Source: JANNRA01 sp031401035 (GTDB taxonomy: Bacteria; Desulfobacterota; Binatia; HRBIN30; CADEER01). From it: a stretch of DNA of 64,000 nt. This document shows, in pieces, positions 50,619 through 59,273 of this stretch. The stretch spans positions 1 to 64,000 of the forward strand of contig JANNRA010000202.1 of the NCBI GenBank assembly GCA_031401035.1, written 5' to 3'. Both the position numbers and the translations under genes were made by a program. The notes beneath the pieces were generated by a model that was not told where the DNA came from, made no database searches, and was given only the letters and a program-made list of their open reading frames with translations. Position 1 is the first letter of the stretch. Each line of letters starts with the position of its first letter.

Positions 50619-51824
50619 ATGGCGCTGCCACTGCCCATTCGCGCCCTCAACGCCACCCGCCTGCGCTGGCCGCGGCTCGACGAGGCGTCGCTGCTGGCGC
50701 GCGCAAGTCGCGCCACCGGGCTCGAGGACTTCGGCAATGCGTGGTTCCGGGCGCCGCTGCGGGCGCTGCTGGCGTCGCTCGCGGACGAGGCGGCGCTGAC
50801 GCCGTTCGGGCGCATCCTCGCCCGCGCCGACCTCACCCGTCTGCTCGCCAATCGGCTGCGCATGACCGACGTCCTGGTCCGCCACCCGGAGATCACCGGC
50901 GCGCCGGTGGCGCGGCCGCTGTTCATCGTCGGCCTGCCGCGCACCGGCACCAGCATCCTGCACGAACTGCTGGCCCAGGATCCGGCCAATCGCGTGCCGA
51001 TGAGCTGGGAGGTGATGCACCCGTACCCACCGCCCGAGCGCGCCACCTACGCCAGCGATGCGCGCATCGCCGCGGTGGAGAAACACCTCGGCGGCGTCGA
51101 TCGCGTCCTGCCCGGCTTCAAGGCCATGCATCCGATGGGCGCCGAGCTGCCGCAGGAGTGCGTGGCGCTGACCGCGCACGATTTCGCCAGCATGCTGTTC
51201 AGCACCACCCATCGCGTGCCGCGCTACCAGGCCTGGATCGAGGCCGCCGACCTGCGACCGGTCTACGCCTCGCACCGCCGCCAACTACAGTACCTGCAGT
51301 GGCGCTGCCCGGCCGAGCACTGGGTCCTCAAGTCCCCGGGCCACCTGTGGGCCCTCGACGCCCTCCTGCACGAATATCCGGATGCCTGCATCGTGCAGAC
51401 GCATCGCGATCCACTGCAGGTCGTCGCCTCGCTCGCCAGCCTGGTGGCGACGCTGCGCGGCATGGCCAGCGACGCCATCGACCGCGCCGCGATCGGCGCC
51501 GAGTGGACGGAGCGCCTGGCCGATGGCCTGGCGCGCGCCAGCGCGGTGCGCGAGGGCTGGCCGGCCGCCGCGCCGGCGCCCTTCGACGTGCAGTTCGGCG
51601 AACTCCTGCGCGACGAGATCGGCATGGTGCGGCGCATCTGCGCGCATGTCGGCCGCACCCTGTCGGCCGACGCCGAGGCGCGCATGCGCGCCTTTCTCGC
51701 CGCCAACCCGCGCCGCAAGCACGGCGCCCATCGCTACACGCTGGCCGACGCGGGCCTCGACCCGGCGACGGAGCGGGCGCGCTACGCCGCCTACCAGCAG
51801 CGCTTCGCAGTGCCGTCGGAGTGA
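50619..51824 (+). CDS. PAPS-dependent sulfotransferase family protein
   Basis: A 401-residue protein. The 5'-phosphosulfate loop is LFIVGLPRTGTSILHELLA, and the 3'-phosphate site is around CIVQTHRDPLQVVAS. VLKSPGHLWALDALL is typical of the bacterial sulfotransferase group that acts on small hydroxylated compounds or lipids. It transfers sulfate from PAPS. ATG 50619 gives MALPLPIRALNATRLRWP, the usual family start; the longer upstream frame is read-through of the previous gene. It is probably in one transcript with the sulfite-oxidase-like gene. A large inverted repeat starts 3 bases after its stop. No PAPS-synthesis genes are in the window. Confidence 0.88.
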   Translation: MALPLPIRALNATRLRWPRLDEASLLARASRATGLEDFGNAWFRAPLRALLASLADEAALTPFGRILARADLTRLLANRLRMTDVLVRHPEITGAPVARPLFIVGLPRTGTSILHELLAQDPANRVPMSWEVMHPYPPPERATYASDARIAAVEKHLGGVDRVLPGFKAMHPMGAELPQECVALTAHDFASMLFSTTHRVPRYQAWIEAADLRPVYASHRRQLQYLQWRCPAEHWVLKSPGHLWALDALLHEYPDACIVQTHRDPLQVVASLASLVATLRGMASDAIDRAAIGAEWTERLADGLARASAVREGWPAAAPAPFDVQFGELLRDEIGMVRRICAHVGRTLSADAEARMRAFLAANPRRKHGAHRYTLADAGLDPATERARYAAYQQRFAVPSE

Positions 51825-51826
51825 TC

Positions 51827-51921
51827 TGGAGTGCGGCGCGTCAGCGCCGCTGGATCGGCACGGCGCGTGAGCGCCGCTGACGCGGCGCCGCGATCCAGCG
51901 GCGCTGACGCGCCGCACTCCA
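51827..51921. repeat. Perfect 31-bp inverted repeat after the sulfotransferase gene
   Basis: Arms TGGAGTGCGGCGCGTCAGCG...TGGATCG at 51827-51857 and its exact complement at 51891-51921. The 33-base spacer itself contains GGCGC/GCGCC pairs. It begins 3 bases after the stop codon at 51824. The TGGAGnGCGsC start recalls the element at 49734 but the bodies differ. It could serve as a terminator. Confidence 0.85.
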
Positions 51922-51985
51922 CATGGCTGGAATTGCTGGTTCTTTGTCGTTGCAGACAGCGCGCTGCTGCGACTAGGTTCCCCGC

Positions 51986-52990
51986 ATGCCCGCTCCGCGC
52001 CGCGTCGCCATCCTCGTCTTCGACGGCATCCAGTCGCTCGATGTCACCGGCCCGCTGGAGGTGTTCGCCGCCGCCAACAAGCTGCTGGCGCAGCGCGGCG
52101 AGCCGCCCGCCTACGCGATCGAGCTGGTGGCGCCGCGGCGGCGGGCGGTGACCGCCAACTCCGGCCTGCGCCTGCTGCCCGACCGCGCCATCGCCACGGC
52201 GCGCGGGCCCTACGACACGCTGCTCGTCGCCGGCGGCAGCGTCGCCCGGGTGGCGGCCGATCGCGTCGTGCTGGGCTGGTTGCGGGCGCGGGCGCGCCGC
52301 GTCCGCCGCCTCGCCTCGGTCTGCTCGGGGGCGTTCATCCTCGCCGAGGCCGGCCTGCTGCGCGGCCGCCGCGCCACGACGCACTGGGCCTCGCTGGCCG
52401 ACTTCGCGCGCCGCTACCCGGAGGTCACGGTCGATCCGGACGCGATCTTCGTGCGCGACGGTAACGTCTCGACCTCGGCCGGCGTCACCAGCGGCATCGA
52501 CCTGGCGTTGGCGTTGGTCGAGGAGGATCTCGGCCATGCGATCGCCCTCGCGGCGGCGCGCTGGTTGGTGGTGTTCCTCAAGCGCCCCGGTGGGCAGTCG
52601 CAGTTCAGCAGCCATCTGGTCGCCCAGACGGTGCCGCCGGGGCCGCTCAAGGACCTGCCGCAATGGGTCGTCGGCAATCTCCGCGCCGCCCTGTCGGTGG
52701 AGGCGCTGGCGGCGCGCGCGGCGATGAGTCCGCGCAACTTCGCCCGCGTCTTCCGGCGCGAGACCGGCGTCACGCCGGCGAAGTTCGTCGAGCGGGCGCG
52801 GCTCGACGCGGCGCGGCGCGAGCTCGAGGACGGCGCACGCGGCTTCGCGGAGATCGCCAACCGCTGCGGCTTCGGCTCGGCGGAGCAGATGCGGCGCACC
52901 TTCAGTCGCCACCTGCGCATCGTGCCGGTCGATTACCGGCGGCACTTCACGCGCCAGCCCGCCGGCGGCGCCCTCAGGAGGAGCGCATGA
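51986..52990 (+). CDS. GlxA-type regulator (DJ-1/PfpI domain plus AraC HTH)
   Basis: A 334-residue protein. Residues ~5-190 form a DJ-1/PfpI-like domain: VAILVFDGIQSLDVTGPLEVF and RRLASVCSGAFILAEAGLL, with the nucleophile-elbow Cys. Residues ~225-320 are two AraC-type helix-turn-helix motifs (LSVEALAARAAMSPRNFARVFRRETG, FAEIANRCGFGSAEQMRRTF read in pieces). GlxA-type proteins usually activate transcription in response to nitrogenous metabolites. The gene's stop overlaps the start of a stand-alone DJ-1 protein by ATGA, so it probably controls or senses that enzyme's product. Confidence 0.92.
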   Translation: MPAPRRVAILVFDGIQSLDVTGPLEVFAAANKLLAQRGEPPAYAIELVAPRRRAVTANSGLRLLPDRAIATARGPYDTLLVAGGSVARVAADRVVLGWLRARARRVRRLASVCSGAFILAEAGLLRGRRATTHWASLADFARRYPEVTVDPDAIFVRDGNVSTSAGVTSGIDLALALVEEDLGHAIALAAARWLVVFLKRPGGQSQFSSHLVAQTVPPGPLKDLPQWVVGNLRAALSVEALAARAAMSPRNFARVFRRETGVTPAKFVERARLDAARRELEDGARGFAEIANRCGFGSAEQMRRTFSRHLRIVPVDYRRHFTRQPAGGALRRSA

Positions 52991-53610
52991 GCGAGACGCG
53001 CATCCGGCGCCTCGGCGCCGTGTTCTACCCCGGCTTCGAGCTGCTCGACACGTTCGGGCCGCTGGAGATGTTCGGCAATCTGCAGGGGCTGGTCGAAATC
53101 GTCACCGTCGCCGAGCGCGCCGGGGCGGTGGCGAGCGCGCAGGGGCCGGCGGTGCTGGCCACGTACGGCTTCGCCGATTGCCCGCCGTGCGACCTGCTGC
53201 TCGTTCCCGGCGGCATGGGCACGCGCGCCGAGGTCGACAATCCGGTCATCCTCGACTGGTTGCGGGCGGCGGTGCCGCGCGCCGAGCTGACGATGACGGT
53301 GTGCACCGGTACGGCGCTGGTGGCGCGCGCCGGCCTGCTCGATGGCCGCCGCGCGACGACCAACAAGATGTTCTTCCAGTGGGTCGCCGAGCAGGGGCCG
53401 CGCGTCGAGTGGGTGCGCGCCGCCCGCTGGGTCGAGGACGGCCCGTTCGCCACCTCGTCGGGGGTGTCGGCGGGAATCGACATGGCGCTGGCCGTCATCG
53501 CCCGTCTGGTCAGCCCCGAGGTGAGCGACAACCTGGCGATCGCCACCGAGTACGACTGGCACCGCGACGCGAGTTGGGACCCGTTCGCGAAGATCCACGG
53601 CCTCGTCTGA
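52987..53610 (+). CDS. DJ-1/PfpI-family protein
   Basis: A 207-residue protein. RLGAVFYPGFELLDTFGPLEMF is the family start, CDLLLVPGGMGTR the glycine-rich loop, and TVCTGTALVARAGLLDGRRATTNK the nucleophile-elbow region with the catalytic Cys. Isonitrile hydratases (InhA) share this TVCTG...ATTxK pattern, so it may hydrate isonitriles or act on a related small molecule. The sequence DRAVEW-like VEWVRAARWVEDG follows as in that group. It is coupled to the GlxA-type regulator by ATGA overlap. The specific activity is inferred, not shown. Confidence 0.85.
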   Translation: MSETRIRRLGAVFYPGFELLDTFGPLEMFGNLQGLVEIVTVAERAGAVASAQGPAVLATYGFADCPPCDLLLVPGGMGTRAEVDNPVILDWLRAAVPRAELTMTVCTGTALVARAGLLDGRRATTNKMFFQWVAEQGPRVEWVRAARWVEDGPFATSSGVSAGIDMALAVIARLVSPEVSDNLAIATEYDWHRDASWDPFAKIHGLV

Positions 53611-53667
53611 CGCCGCCCGGCGGGCGCACGGCTTGCCCTCGGCGCGCCGCGCGGGGGATTCTGGCGC

Positions 53668-54279
53668 ATGGCCGCAGACTCCCGCAGCGACGCGCTCGCC
53701 GACCTGGCCGCCAGCGTCCGCCGACTCATTCACGCCACCGTCACGGTCGCCGGCGACGTCGCCCTGCTTGGCGATGCCGCGGCGCGCATCGACGCCGTCA
53801 CCACCGCCCTGTGCGCGGCGGTGACCGAGCCGCCGCCGCCACGCTACCCGGGCGGCGGCGACAGCGTCGCCGAGTGGATGCCGTACGACCCGGTGATGGG
53901 GAAGTGGAACCCGCTCGCCGCGCCGCTGGTCGTCACCTCGGAGGACGGCCGTGCCGTCGGGGCGGTGCGCTTCGGCACGCCGTACGAGGGCCCGCCCGGG
54001 TGCGTGCACGGCGCGGTCATCGCCGCCAGCTTCGATCAGGTGCTGAACGTCGCCAACCTGATGGACGGCGCCGCCGGGCCCACCGCCCGCCTCGAGCTGA
54101 CATTCCGCGCCCCGACGCCGCTGCATCGCCCGCTGCGCTTCGAGGGCTGGGTGGAGCGCCGCGAGGCGCGCAAGATCCACAGCCGTGGCCGCCTCCTCGC
54201 CGGCGGCATCGTCACCGCCGAGGCCGCCGGCCTGTTCATCGAGCTCGACCCCGAGCGGGTGATGAAGCTCCTCGGCTGA
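53668..54279 (+). CDS. PaaI-type thioesterase (hotdog fold)
   Basis: A 203-residue protein. After a helical N-terminus and a Pro-rich linker, GTPYEGPPGCVHGAVIAASFDQVLN is the hotdog helix and active-site region (GxxxGxVHGGxxAxxxD pattern). LELTFRAPTPLHRPLRFEG and the terminal AAGLFIELDPER strands follow. Such enzymes hydrolyse acyl-CoA thioesters. The gene stands 57 bases after the DJ-1 gene and converges with the esterase gene. The C-terminal EAAGLFIEL motif matches a subgroup found near acyl-CoA and lipid genes in actinobacteria. The substrate is unknown. Confidence 0.88.
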   Translation: MAADSRSDALADLAASVRRLIHATVTVAGDVALLGDAAARIDAVTTALCAAVTEPPPPRYPGGGDSVAEWMPYDPVMGKWNPLAAPLVVTSEDGRAVGAVRFGTPYEGPPGCVHGAVIAASFDQVLNVANLMDGAAGPTARLELTFRAPTPLHRPLRFEGWVERREARKIHSRGRLLAGGIVTAEAAGLFIELDPERVMKLLG

Positions 54280-54294
54280 GCGCCGCGGCGGCTC

Positions 54295-56475
54295 TCAGTC
54301 GGCGTTCTCCGGCGGCACTGGCGCGCTGCACGCCTGGGCGCCGCAGACGTTCTGCAGGGCGCCGTCGGGGTGCCAGAACTGATCCTTCAGCGCCCGCACC
54401 TCCGGGATGTTGGGGGTGTCGTCGTGCGGATCGTGGCCCTCGCGCGGTGGGACGTTGCCGATCGGCGACGGCGGCGAGCCGGTGTCCCAGAGGAAGTACG
54501 CCGAGCCGCGCCGTGGGTACGCGATCGACGGCAGCAGCCAGCCCGGATCGCTCTCGGCGACGCGCCCGGGGGCGGCGATCGGCATGTGGGCGGGTACGCC
54601 CATCGTCGCCGCCTCGGCGCGCAGACTGTACTCGCTGACCTGGTGGTCGCCGACGGCGCCGAGCAGCAGCACCTCGTGCACCGGCGTGCCGGGCAGCGGA
54701 TCGGCGGTGACGTGGTTGGCGTAGCCGTTGGTCTCGCCGCGGTCCCACAGCAGTTGGATGGCCATGATGCCCAGGATGCGGTCGTAGCGGCGCGGGTAGT
54801 TGGGCTTCAGGACGAAGTCCAGGTACTGGTCGAAGTCGACGCTGCGGTCGAGCAGCAGGGAGTAGTTCATGCCCGCCTCGCCGAGCACGGCGCGGGTGAA
54901 GTCCTGTGCGACGGCGCTGAGCGCGCCGCCCATGATGGCGCCCTGGCTGTTGCCGTCGAAGTAGAGCTCGTCGATCTTCAACGCCGACTGGCCGTCGAAG
55001 CGGAAGGCCGCGTCGGCGCTCAGGCCCTGCGGATGCGTCATTAACCGCCCGAGGTAGAGGAAGGCGAGGATGCCCTGCTGCATGCGATCGGGCAGCGCCG
55101 GGAAGGCCGAGAGGTCGATCAACGCCGCCACCGCGGCGCCGAGGTCCTCCTCCGACAGGCCGTACCAGTCGGTGGCGCAGTAGGCGATGTTGTAGTCGGC
55201 CGACATGCGGCGCGTCAGGCTGCCGTTGACCTCGCCGCGGTCGCCGAGCAGGCCGTGCCCGTACAGCGCCATGCGCGCCGGCGTGCTCGCGGCGGCGGGC
55301 GGCAGGTTGCACGTGTAGCGGGCGGTGAACACGCCCGGCTGGCGCCGCGGCCGGCCGGCGTCGTCGAGCACCAGCCGTCCGCCGGGCCTTCCGTCGAGCG
55401 TCAGATAGAGCGGCAGCGTGAAGGTGCCTTCGACGCGGCGGCGGACGAAGGAGTTTGGGTTCTCGGTGACGGTATCGACGGTGAACCCCGGCGCCGCCGC
55501 ACCCAGCTCGGCGAAGGCGTCGTCGCGCATGGCGAGCAGGCGCCCGCTGAGGCTCTCGGTGCTGGCGACAGTGAACTCCCAGGCCAGCTGCAGCTCTTCG
55601 CGCGCCACGCCGGCCGTGGCGAGGTCGGCGAAGAGGCGCTCCATCGCCGGCCGCCGCGCCTCGAAGCGCGCGTCGCTGGTGCGCTGGCCGTCGCGGTAGG
55701 CGAGGAAGGCCGGCGACGGCGCCAGCGCCTGCCCGGAGGCGTCGACCAGGCGCCGCAGCGCGACGACGAGGCGATGGCCGTCGGCGAAGTTGCGGGCGGG
55801 ATGGAGCATCAGGAGCGGCGTCTCGCCCGCGTCGGCGATGGCGTCGGGCTCGGCCCAGAACGGATGCCGCGTGCCGGTGGTGGCATCGAGCAGCACGATC
55901 GGCGCATCGGCGGCGAGCGAGCTGGCGGGGTCCGTGAGCGGGGGCAGCGCCGAGCGCAGCACGTCGAGGTCGTCGAGGCGCACCAGCAGCCGGGAGCCGG
56001 GACTCCACCCGTCGGCGCGGTTCTGGTCGCTGGGATCGACGTGCACGCCGGCGATGTTGGCCGGCAGCGACTCGGCGACCAGCGCCAGGCGCCGCCCGGT
56101 GGCGGTGGCGGGGTCGGCGACCGTGAAGTAGTCGTTCGGCCAGGGCAGCAGACACGGCTCGGCGAGCGGATCGCACCGCCCCAACGTGGCGGGATCGACC
56201 TCGATCGTCGGGCAGCCGCGCAGCGCGACGTGCACGGCGGCGAGGATCTCGTCGACGCGAATCAGGCCGTCGTGGTCGCTGTCGCCGGCGACGCACTCCG
56301 ACAGCGGCGCCGCCTCGAGGGCGATGGTGATCATGCCGACCAGGTCATCGACCGTCACCGGCCCATCGCCGCCGCAGTCTCCCGCGCAGAGCAGGGCGGC
56401 CCGCGCCGGCGCGGACACCGACGCCAGTACGATCCCGATGACGATGGCGAGGAGCGACGTGCGGGTGCATCCCAT
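54295..56475 (-). CDS. Secreted esterase/lipase-like alpha/beta-hydrolase with N-terminal dockerin-like repeats
   Basis: A 726-residue protein with a signal peptide (~1-26). Residues ~30-90 hold two dockerin/EF-hand-like repeats with calcium loops (GDCGGDGPVTVDDLVGMI and GDSDHDGLIRVDEILAAV). The rest is a large hydrolase. MALYGHGLLGDRGEV and the nucleophile elbow YFDGNSQGAIMGG (GNSQG) place it in the alpha/beta-hydrolase fold. The fold is preceded by a ~300-residue beta-rich domain (PWPNDYFTVADPATATG) common to a group of secreted deltaproteobacterial proteins. The dockerins here probably stabilise or bind calcium, as no cohesin is seen. It is convergent with the thioesterase gene. Confidence 0.82.
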   Translation of the reverse strand: MGCTRTSLLAIVIGIVLASVSAPARAALLCAGDCGGDGPVTVDDLVGMITIALEAAPLSECVAGDSDHDGLIRVDEILAAVHVALRGCPTIEVDPATLGRCDPLAEPCLLPWPNDYFTVADPATATGRRLALVAESLPANIAGVHVDPSDQNRADGWSPGSRLLVRLDDLDVLRSALPPLTDPASSLAADAPIVLLDATTGTRHPFWAEPDAIADAGETPLLMLHPARNFADGHRLVVALRRLVDASGQALAPSPAFLAYRDGQRTSDARFEARRPAMERLFADLATAGVAREELQLAWEFTVASTESLSGRLLAMRDDAFAELGAAAPGFTVDTVTENPNSFVRRRVEGTFTLPLYLTLDGRPGGRLVLDDAGRPRRQPGVFTARYTCNLPPAAASTPARMALYGHGLLGDRGEVNGSLTRRMSADYNIAYCATDWYGLSEEDLGAAVAALIDLSAFPALPDRMQQGILAFLYLGRLMTHPQGLSADAAFRFDGQSALKIDELYFDGNSQGAIMGGALSAVAQDFTRAVLGEAGMNYSLLLDRSVDFDQYLDFVLKPNYPRRYDRILGIMAIQLLWDRGETNGYANHVTADPLPGTPVHEVLLLGAVGDHQVSEYSLRAEAATMGVPAHMPIAAPGRVAESDPGWLLPSIAYPRRGSAYFLWDTGSPPSPIGNVPPREGHDPHDDTPNIPEVRALKDQFWHPDGALQNVCGAQACSAPVPPENAD

Positions 56476-56628
56476 ACAGCAGCGCTACTCCGCTGCCACG
56501 AACAGCGTCAAACGGTTCCGGTGCCAGCCCGCAGCGCGGTTGCCCGAGGAGGGCACGCCCCGCTATACGCGAGGCGTGCAGGGCAGGGTGGGAGCGAGCC
56601 GTTCGCAACCCGCGCCGCGGCGCCGCGC

Positions 56629-58299
56629 GTGACCACGACCGAGGCGCCGCGCCGCCAGCGCCTCCTCCTGGCGGCGATCGCCCTCGGCGCGGCCGTGCCG
56701 ATGCTCTACATGGCCGTCCACCAGCGCATCGACTACGACAGCTGGTGGCACGTCTTCATCGCCCGCACCGACCCATGGGCGCAGTTCTGGCAGGACGTGC
56801 AGAGCAATGCGCACCCGCCGGTCTTCTACCTGCTGCTGCGCGTCGCGTCCTGGATTGGAACCGACCGACTCGTCTATCGCGCGCTGCCGCTCATTGCCGC
56901 GGTCGCGGCCACCTATCTCCTCGGGCGTGTCGCGACGCGGGTCTTCCGGACCTCCGGCGTCGCGCTGCTCTGCGCGCTGAGCTTCGGCATCGCCATGACG
57001 ACCGTCACGATGGCGTGCGCGGTCCGCAGCTACATGCTCAGCGTCGCGTTCGTGCTGGTCGCGTTCCGGCTGTACCTGATCCTGATCGACCCGCGCCGCG
57101 AGCGCATCGCGGCGACGACGGGGGCCTGGTTCACCGTCGCGCTCAGCGCCGCGATCGCCACCCACTACGCGGCGATCTTCTTCGCCTGCGCGGCGGCGGC
57201 ACTCCCTGTGGTCTATGCGGCGATCGACCGACCCTATCGGATCTGGCTGCGGGAGCGCGTGCGGACGCACTGGCGGGCCCACCTCGCGATCCTCATTGCG
57301 ATCGCGGCGGTCGTCGGCGCGGCGTACGTCGTCCAGCTGTCCCGGTTCGCCGCGCCGATGAGCCATACGGCGCCCTTCTATCCCGACGCGCTGGAGTCGG
57401 CGGCGGGATGGGTGCGCGGCTCCGCGTCGTTCCTCGCCCGCAGCATCGTCGCCGAGATCGACCTCTTCGCCCCCGTGCCGATCGCGCCGCTACCGGCCGC
57501 CGTTCGCGCCGGCGTCGTCGGCCTGCTGGCGGTGGGACTCCTGCTGACCCTGCGTCGCCGCGCCGATTGGGTCGTCGCGGCGGCGCCCCTCGTCCTGCTG
57601 GCGCTGCTCGCCGGCGTGCTGATGGGGGCGGCGCTGCTCGGTCGCTACCCGTTCGGCGGCTTCCTCCGGCACCAGGTCATCCTCTTTCCCTTCCTCATGC
57701 TCGCCACCTTTGCGCTGGTCGACGAGGTCGCCGCGCGCCTCACTCGTGGGCGGCTCTTCCTGGCGGCGCTGGGGGTGGCGGTGGTCCTCAAGTGCCTCCT
57801 CCAATGGGGCCAGGTGCGCCTGGTCGATGTCGAGCCCGGCGCCGTGGAAGTGGCGCAGTTCGATCAGTACCTCGGCGATTCCGGCGCGGTGTACGTCGAT
57901 CGCTTCAGCCTGATTCCGTTCATGGCCAGCCAGCAACGGCATACGTGGTCGGCGCAGCGCGAGGTGGGAGAGCACTTCGTGGTCGTTCCGGTGCAGCAGG
58001 TGAAGCGGACGCTGCTGGTGATACGCGACACGACGCGGTGGAACTGCGATCTCACCGACCCGCGGCTCTATCGCGACCTGCGCGCGCTACTCGAGCGCAC
58101 CGGGCTCCCGTCGATCGACATCTTCCGGCTCCGCCAGGACGCGCAACTGCTGCCGCCGGCGGCGCGGCCGGGACGCGCCGCGCTGGCCGAATCGGTCGTC
58201 CGCCTGGCCGCCGGCGCAGGCCTGCGCGTCGAGCGCCTGATCCTCGACGGACTGCACGTCTACGCCCGCCTGCGCCCCGCCGCCGGCGCACGGGAGTGA
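56629..58299 (+). CDS. GT-C-fold membrane glycosyltransferase
   Basis: A 556-residue protein with about ten transmembrane helices. The first extracytoplasmic loop has HQRIDYDSWWHVFIAR, matching the acidic catalytic motif of polyprenyl-phosphate-sugar glycosyltransferases (ArnT/PMT-like), and NAHPPVFYLLLRV follows as in that group. The C-terminal ~150 residues form a soluble domain. It would transfer a sugar from a lipid carrier in the periplasm. I chose GTG 56629, because it includes the whole first helix; the frame extends far upstream only as antisense noise of the esterase gene. No ATG is available before residue 25. It converges with the small anchored-protein gene at 58368. Confidence 0.82.
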   Translation: MTTTEAPRRQRLLLAAIALGAAVPMLYMAVHQRIDYDSWWHVFIARTDPWAQFWQDVQSNAHPPVFYLLLRVASWIGTDRLVYRALPLIAAVAATYLLGRVATRVFRTSGVALLCALSFGIAMTTVTMACAVRSYMLSVAFVLVAFRLYLILIDPRRERIAATTGAWFTVALSAAIATHYAAIFFACAAAALPVVYAAIDRPYRIWLRERVRTHWRAHLAILIAIAAVVGAAYVVQLSRFAAPMSHTAPFYPDALESAAGWVRGSASFLARSIVAEIDLFAPVPIAPLPAAVRAGVVGLLAVGLLLTLRRRADWVVAAAPLVLLALLAGVLMGAALLGRYPFGGFLRHQVILFPFLMLATFALVDEVAARLTRGRLFLAALGVAVVLKCLLQWGQVRLVDVEPGAVEVAQFDQYLGDSGAVYVDRFSLIPFMASQQRHTWSAQREVGEHFVVVPVQQVKRTLLVIRDTTRWNCDLTDPRLYRDLRALLERTGLPSIDIFRLRQDAQLLPPAARPGRAALAESVVRLAAGAGLRVERLILDGLHVYARLRPAAGARE

Positions 58300-58317
58300 G
58301 AGGCCGCCAGGGTTGCC

Positions 58318-58361
58318 GGCGGCGCTCTGACCGGCGCGATGGTACCGGTCGCAGCGCCGCC
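58318..58361. terminator. Large hairpin between convergent genes
   Basis: GGCGGCGCT and AGCGCCGCC outer arms with GACCGG/CCGGTC inner arms around a short loop, in the 68 bases between the stops at 58299 (+) and 58368 (-). Placement and structure suit a bidirectional terminator, although no T-tract is present. Confidence 0.55.
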
Positions 58362-58367
58362 GCGCCC

Positions 58368-58676
58368 CTACGCGCGGCGGCGGCCGATGGTCAACCGGTA
58401 GACGCCGAGGCCGCCGAGGGCGCCGAGCGCCGCCATCAGGCCGGCGATCGAGAGCATCGGCGCCGCGACCGGCGCGGCGCAGTCGATCGCCTGGCACGAG
58501 GTGCCTTCGCCGATGAATTCGCCGTCCTGCGAATCGCACTGCGTCACCATCAGGTCGAGGCACGCGCCGGTGGCGAAGCAGCAGGCGCCGGTGGGCAGAT
58601 TCGCCAGCGCCGGCGTGGCCAGCAGCAGGCCGAGCAGCAGGGCACAGAGCGTCCGCGCCGTCACGAAATCGCGCAT
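58368..58676 (-). CDS. Small secreted protein with C-terminal sorting-type tail (copy 1)
   Basis: A 102-residue protein with a signal peptide (~1-25). The middle is a six-cysteine motif (GACCFATGACLDL, QCDSQDGEFIGEGTSCQAIDC). The C-terminus is PMLSIAGLMAALGALGGLG followed by a short basic end (GRRRA). That tripartite end (PxLS motif, hydrophobic helix, Arg cluster) resembles the IPTL/PEP-CTERM sorting signals recognised by exosortase-type enzymes. AGGAG before ATG 58676. It is a close paralogue of the next gene upstream. Its role is unknown; it may be a small exposed surface protein. Confidence 0.8.
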   Translation of the reverse strand: MRDFVTARTLCALLLGLLLATPALANLPTGACCFATGACLDLMVTQCDSQDGEFIGEGTSCQAIDCAAPVAAPMLSIAGLMAALGALGGLGVYRLTIGRRRA

Positions 58677-58735
58677 CGGTTTCTCCTCTGCGTTGTGATG
58701 AATTGCGAGGGCGCCAGAACGATCATCGCGGTGGC

Positions 58736-59053
58736 CTAGGCGCGGCGGCGGCCGATGGTCAGCCGGTAGACGCCGAGGCCGCCGAGGGCGCCGAGCGCCG
58801 CCACCAGGCCGGCGATCGAGAGCATCGGCGCCGCGACCGGCGCGGAGCAGTCGATCGCCTGGCACGTCGTGCCGCCGCCGATGAAATCGCCGTTCTGCGT
58901 CTCGCACTGCGTCTCCAGCAGATCCTGGCAGGCCCCGGTGGCGAAACAGCAGGCCCCCGACGGCGTGACCGCGAAGGCACTGCGCACCGGCACCCCGAGC
59001 AGCAGCGCGGCCAGAGCGGCTGCGCACATCCATTTCGCTCGACGTTCGTCCAT
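58736..59053 (-). CDS. Small secreted protein with C-terminal sorting-type tail (copy 2)
   Basis: A 105-residue protein from ATG 59053 with GGAGGG upstream. Signal peptide (~1-29), then the same six-cysteine motif (GACCFATGACQDL, QCETQNGDFIGGGTTC) and an almost identical tail (PMLSIAGLVAALGALGGLG, GRRRA). The last ~40 codons are nearly identical in DNA to copy 1, so the duplication is recent or is being kept alike by gene conversion. It lies 59 bases upstream of copy 1 on the same strand, so the two are probably co-transcribed. An ATG at 59143 is also in frame but lacks a signal peptide. Confidence 0.8.
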   Translation of the reverse strand: MDERRAKWMCAAALAALLLGVPVRSAFAVTPSGACCFATGACQDLLETQCETQNGDFIGGGTTCQAIDCSAPVAAPMLSIAGLVAALGALGGLGVYRLTIGRRRA

Positions 59054-59273
59054 CCCGCCCTCCGGTTCGCTGCGCGCCGCGGCTCCAGATCCGCGCCCTG
59101 CGTGACTCCTCCGCTCCCTTAGCCAAATCGAGCCTGAGTGCATAGCACATCAACGCGACGGCTTCGGCGTGAGCGTGAGGGGGAGTGAGCGTGAGGCCAA
59201 GAGCCAAGGGCGCCGCTTTCCGCGCCCTCCGCGCGCCTTGACGGCGTCGTCGGCCGCGTGCGACGCGCCGCGC

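Noticed and set aside
55255..56628. Upstream extension of the GT-C glycosyltransferase frame
   Set aside because: Low-complexity Arg/Gly/Gln sequence antisense to the esterase gene; the family fold begins after GTG 56629.
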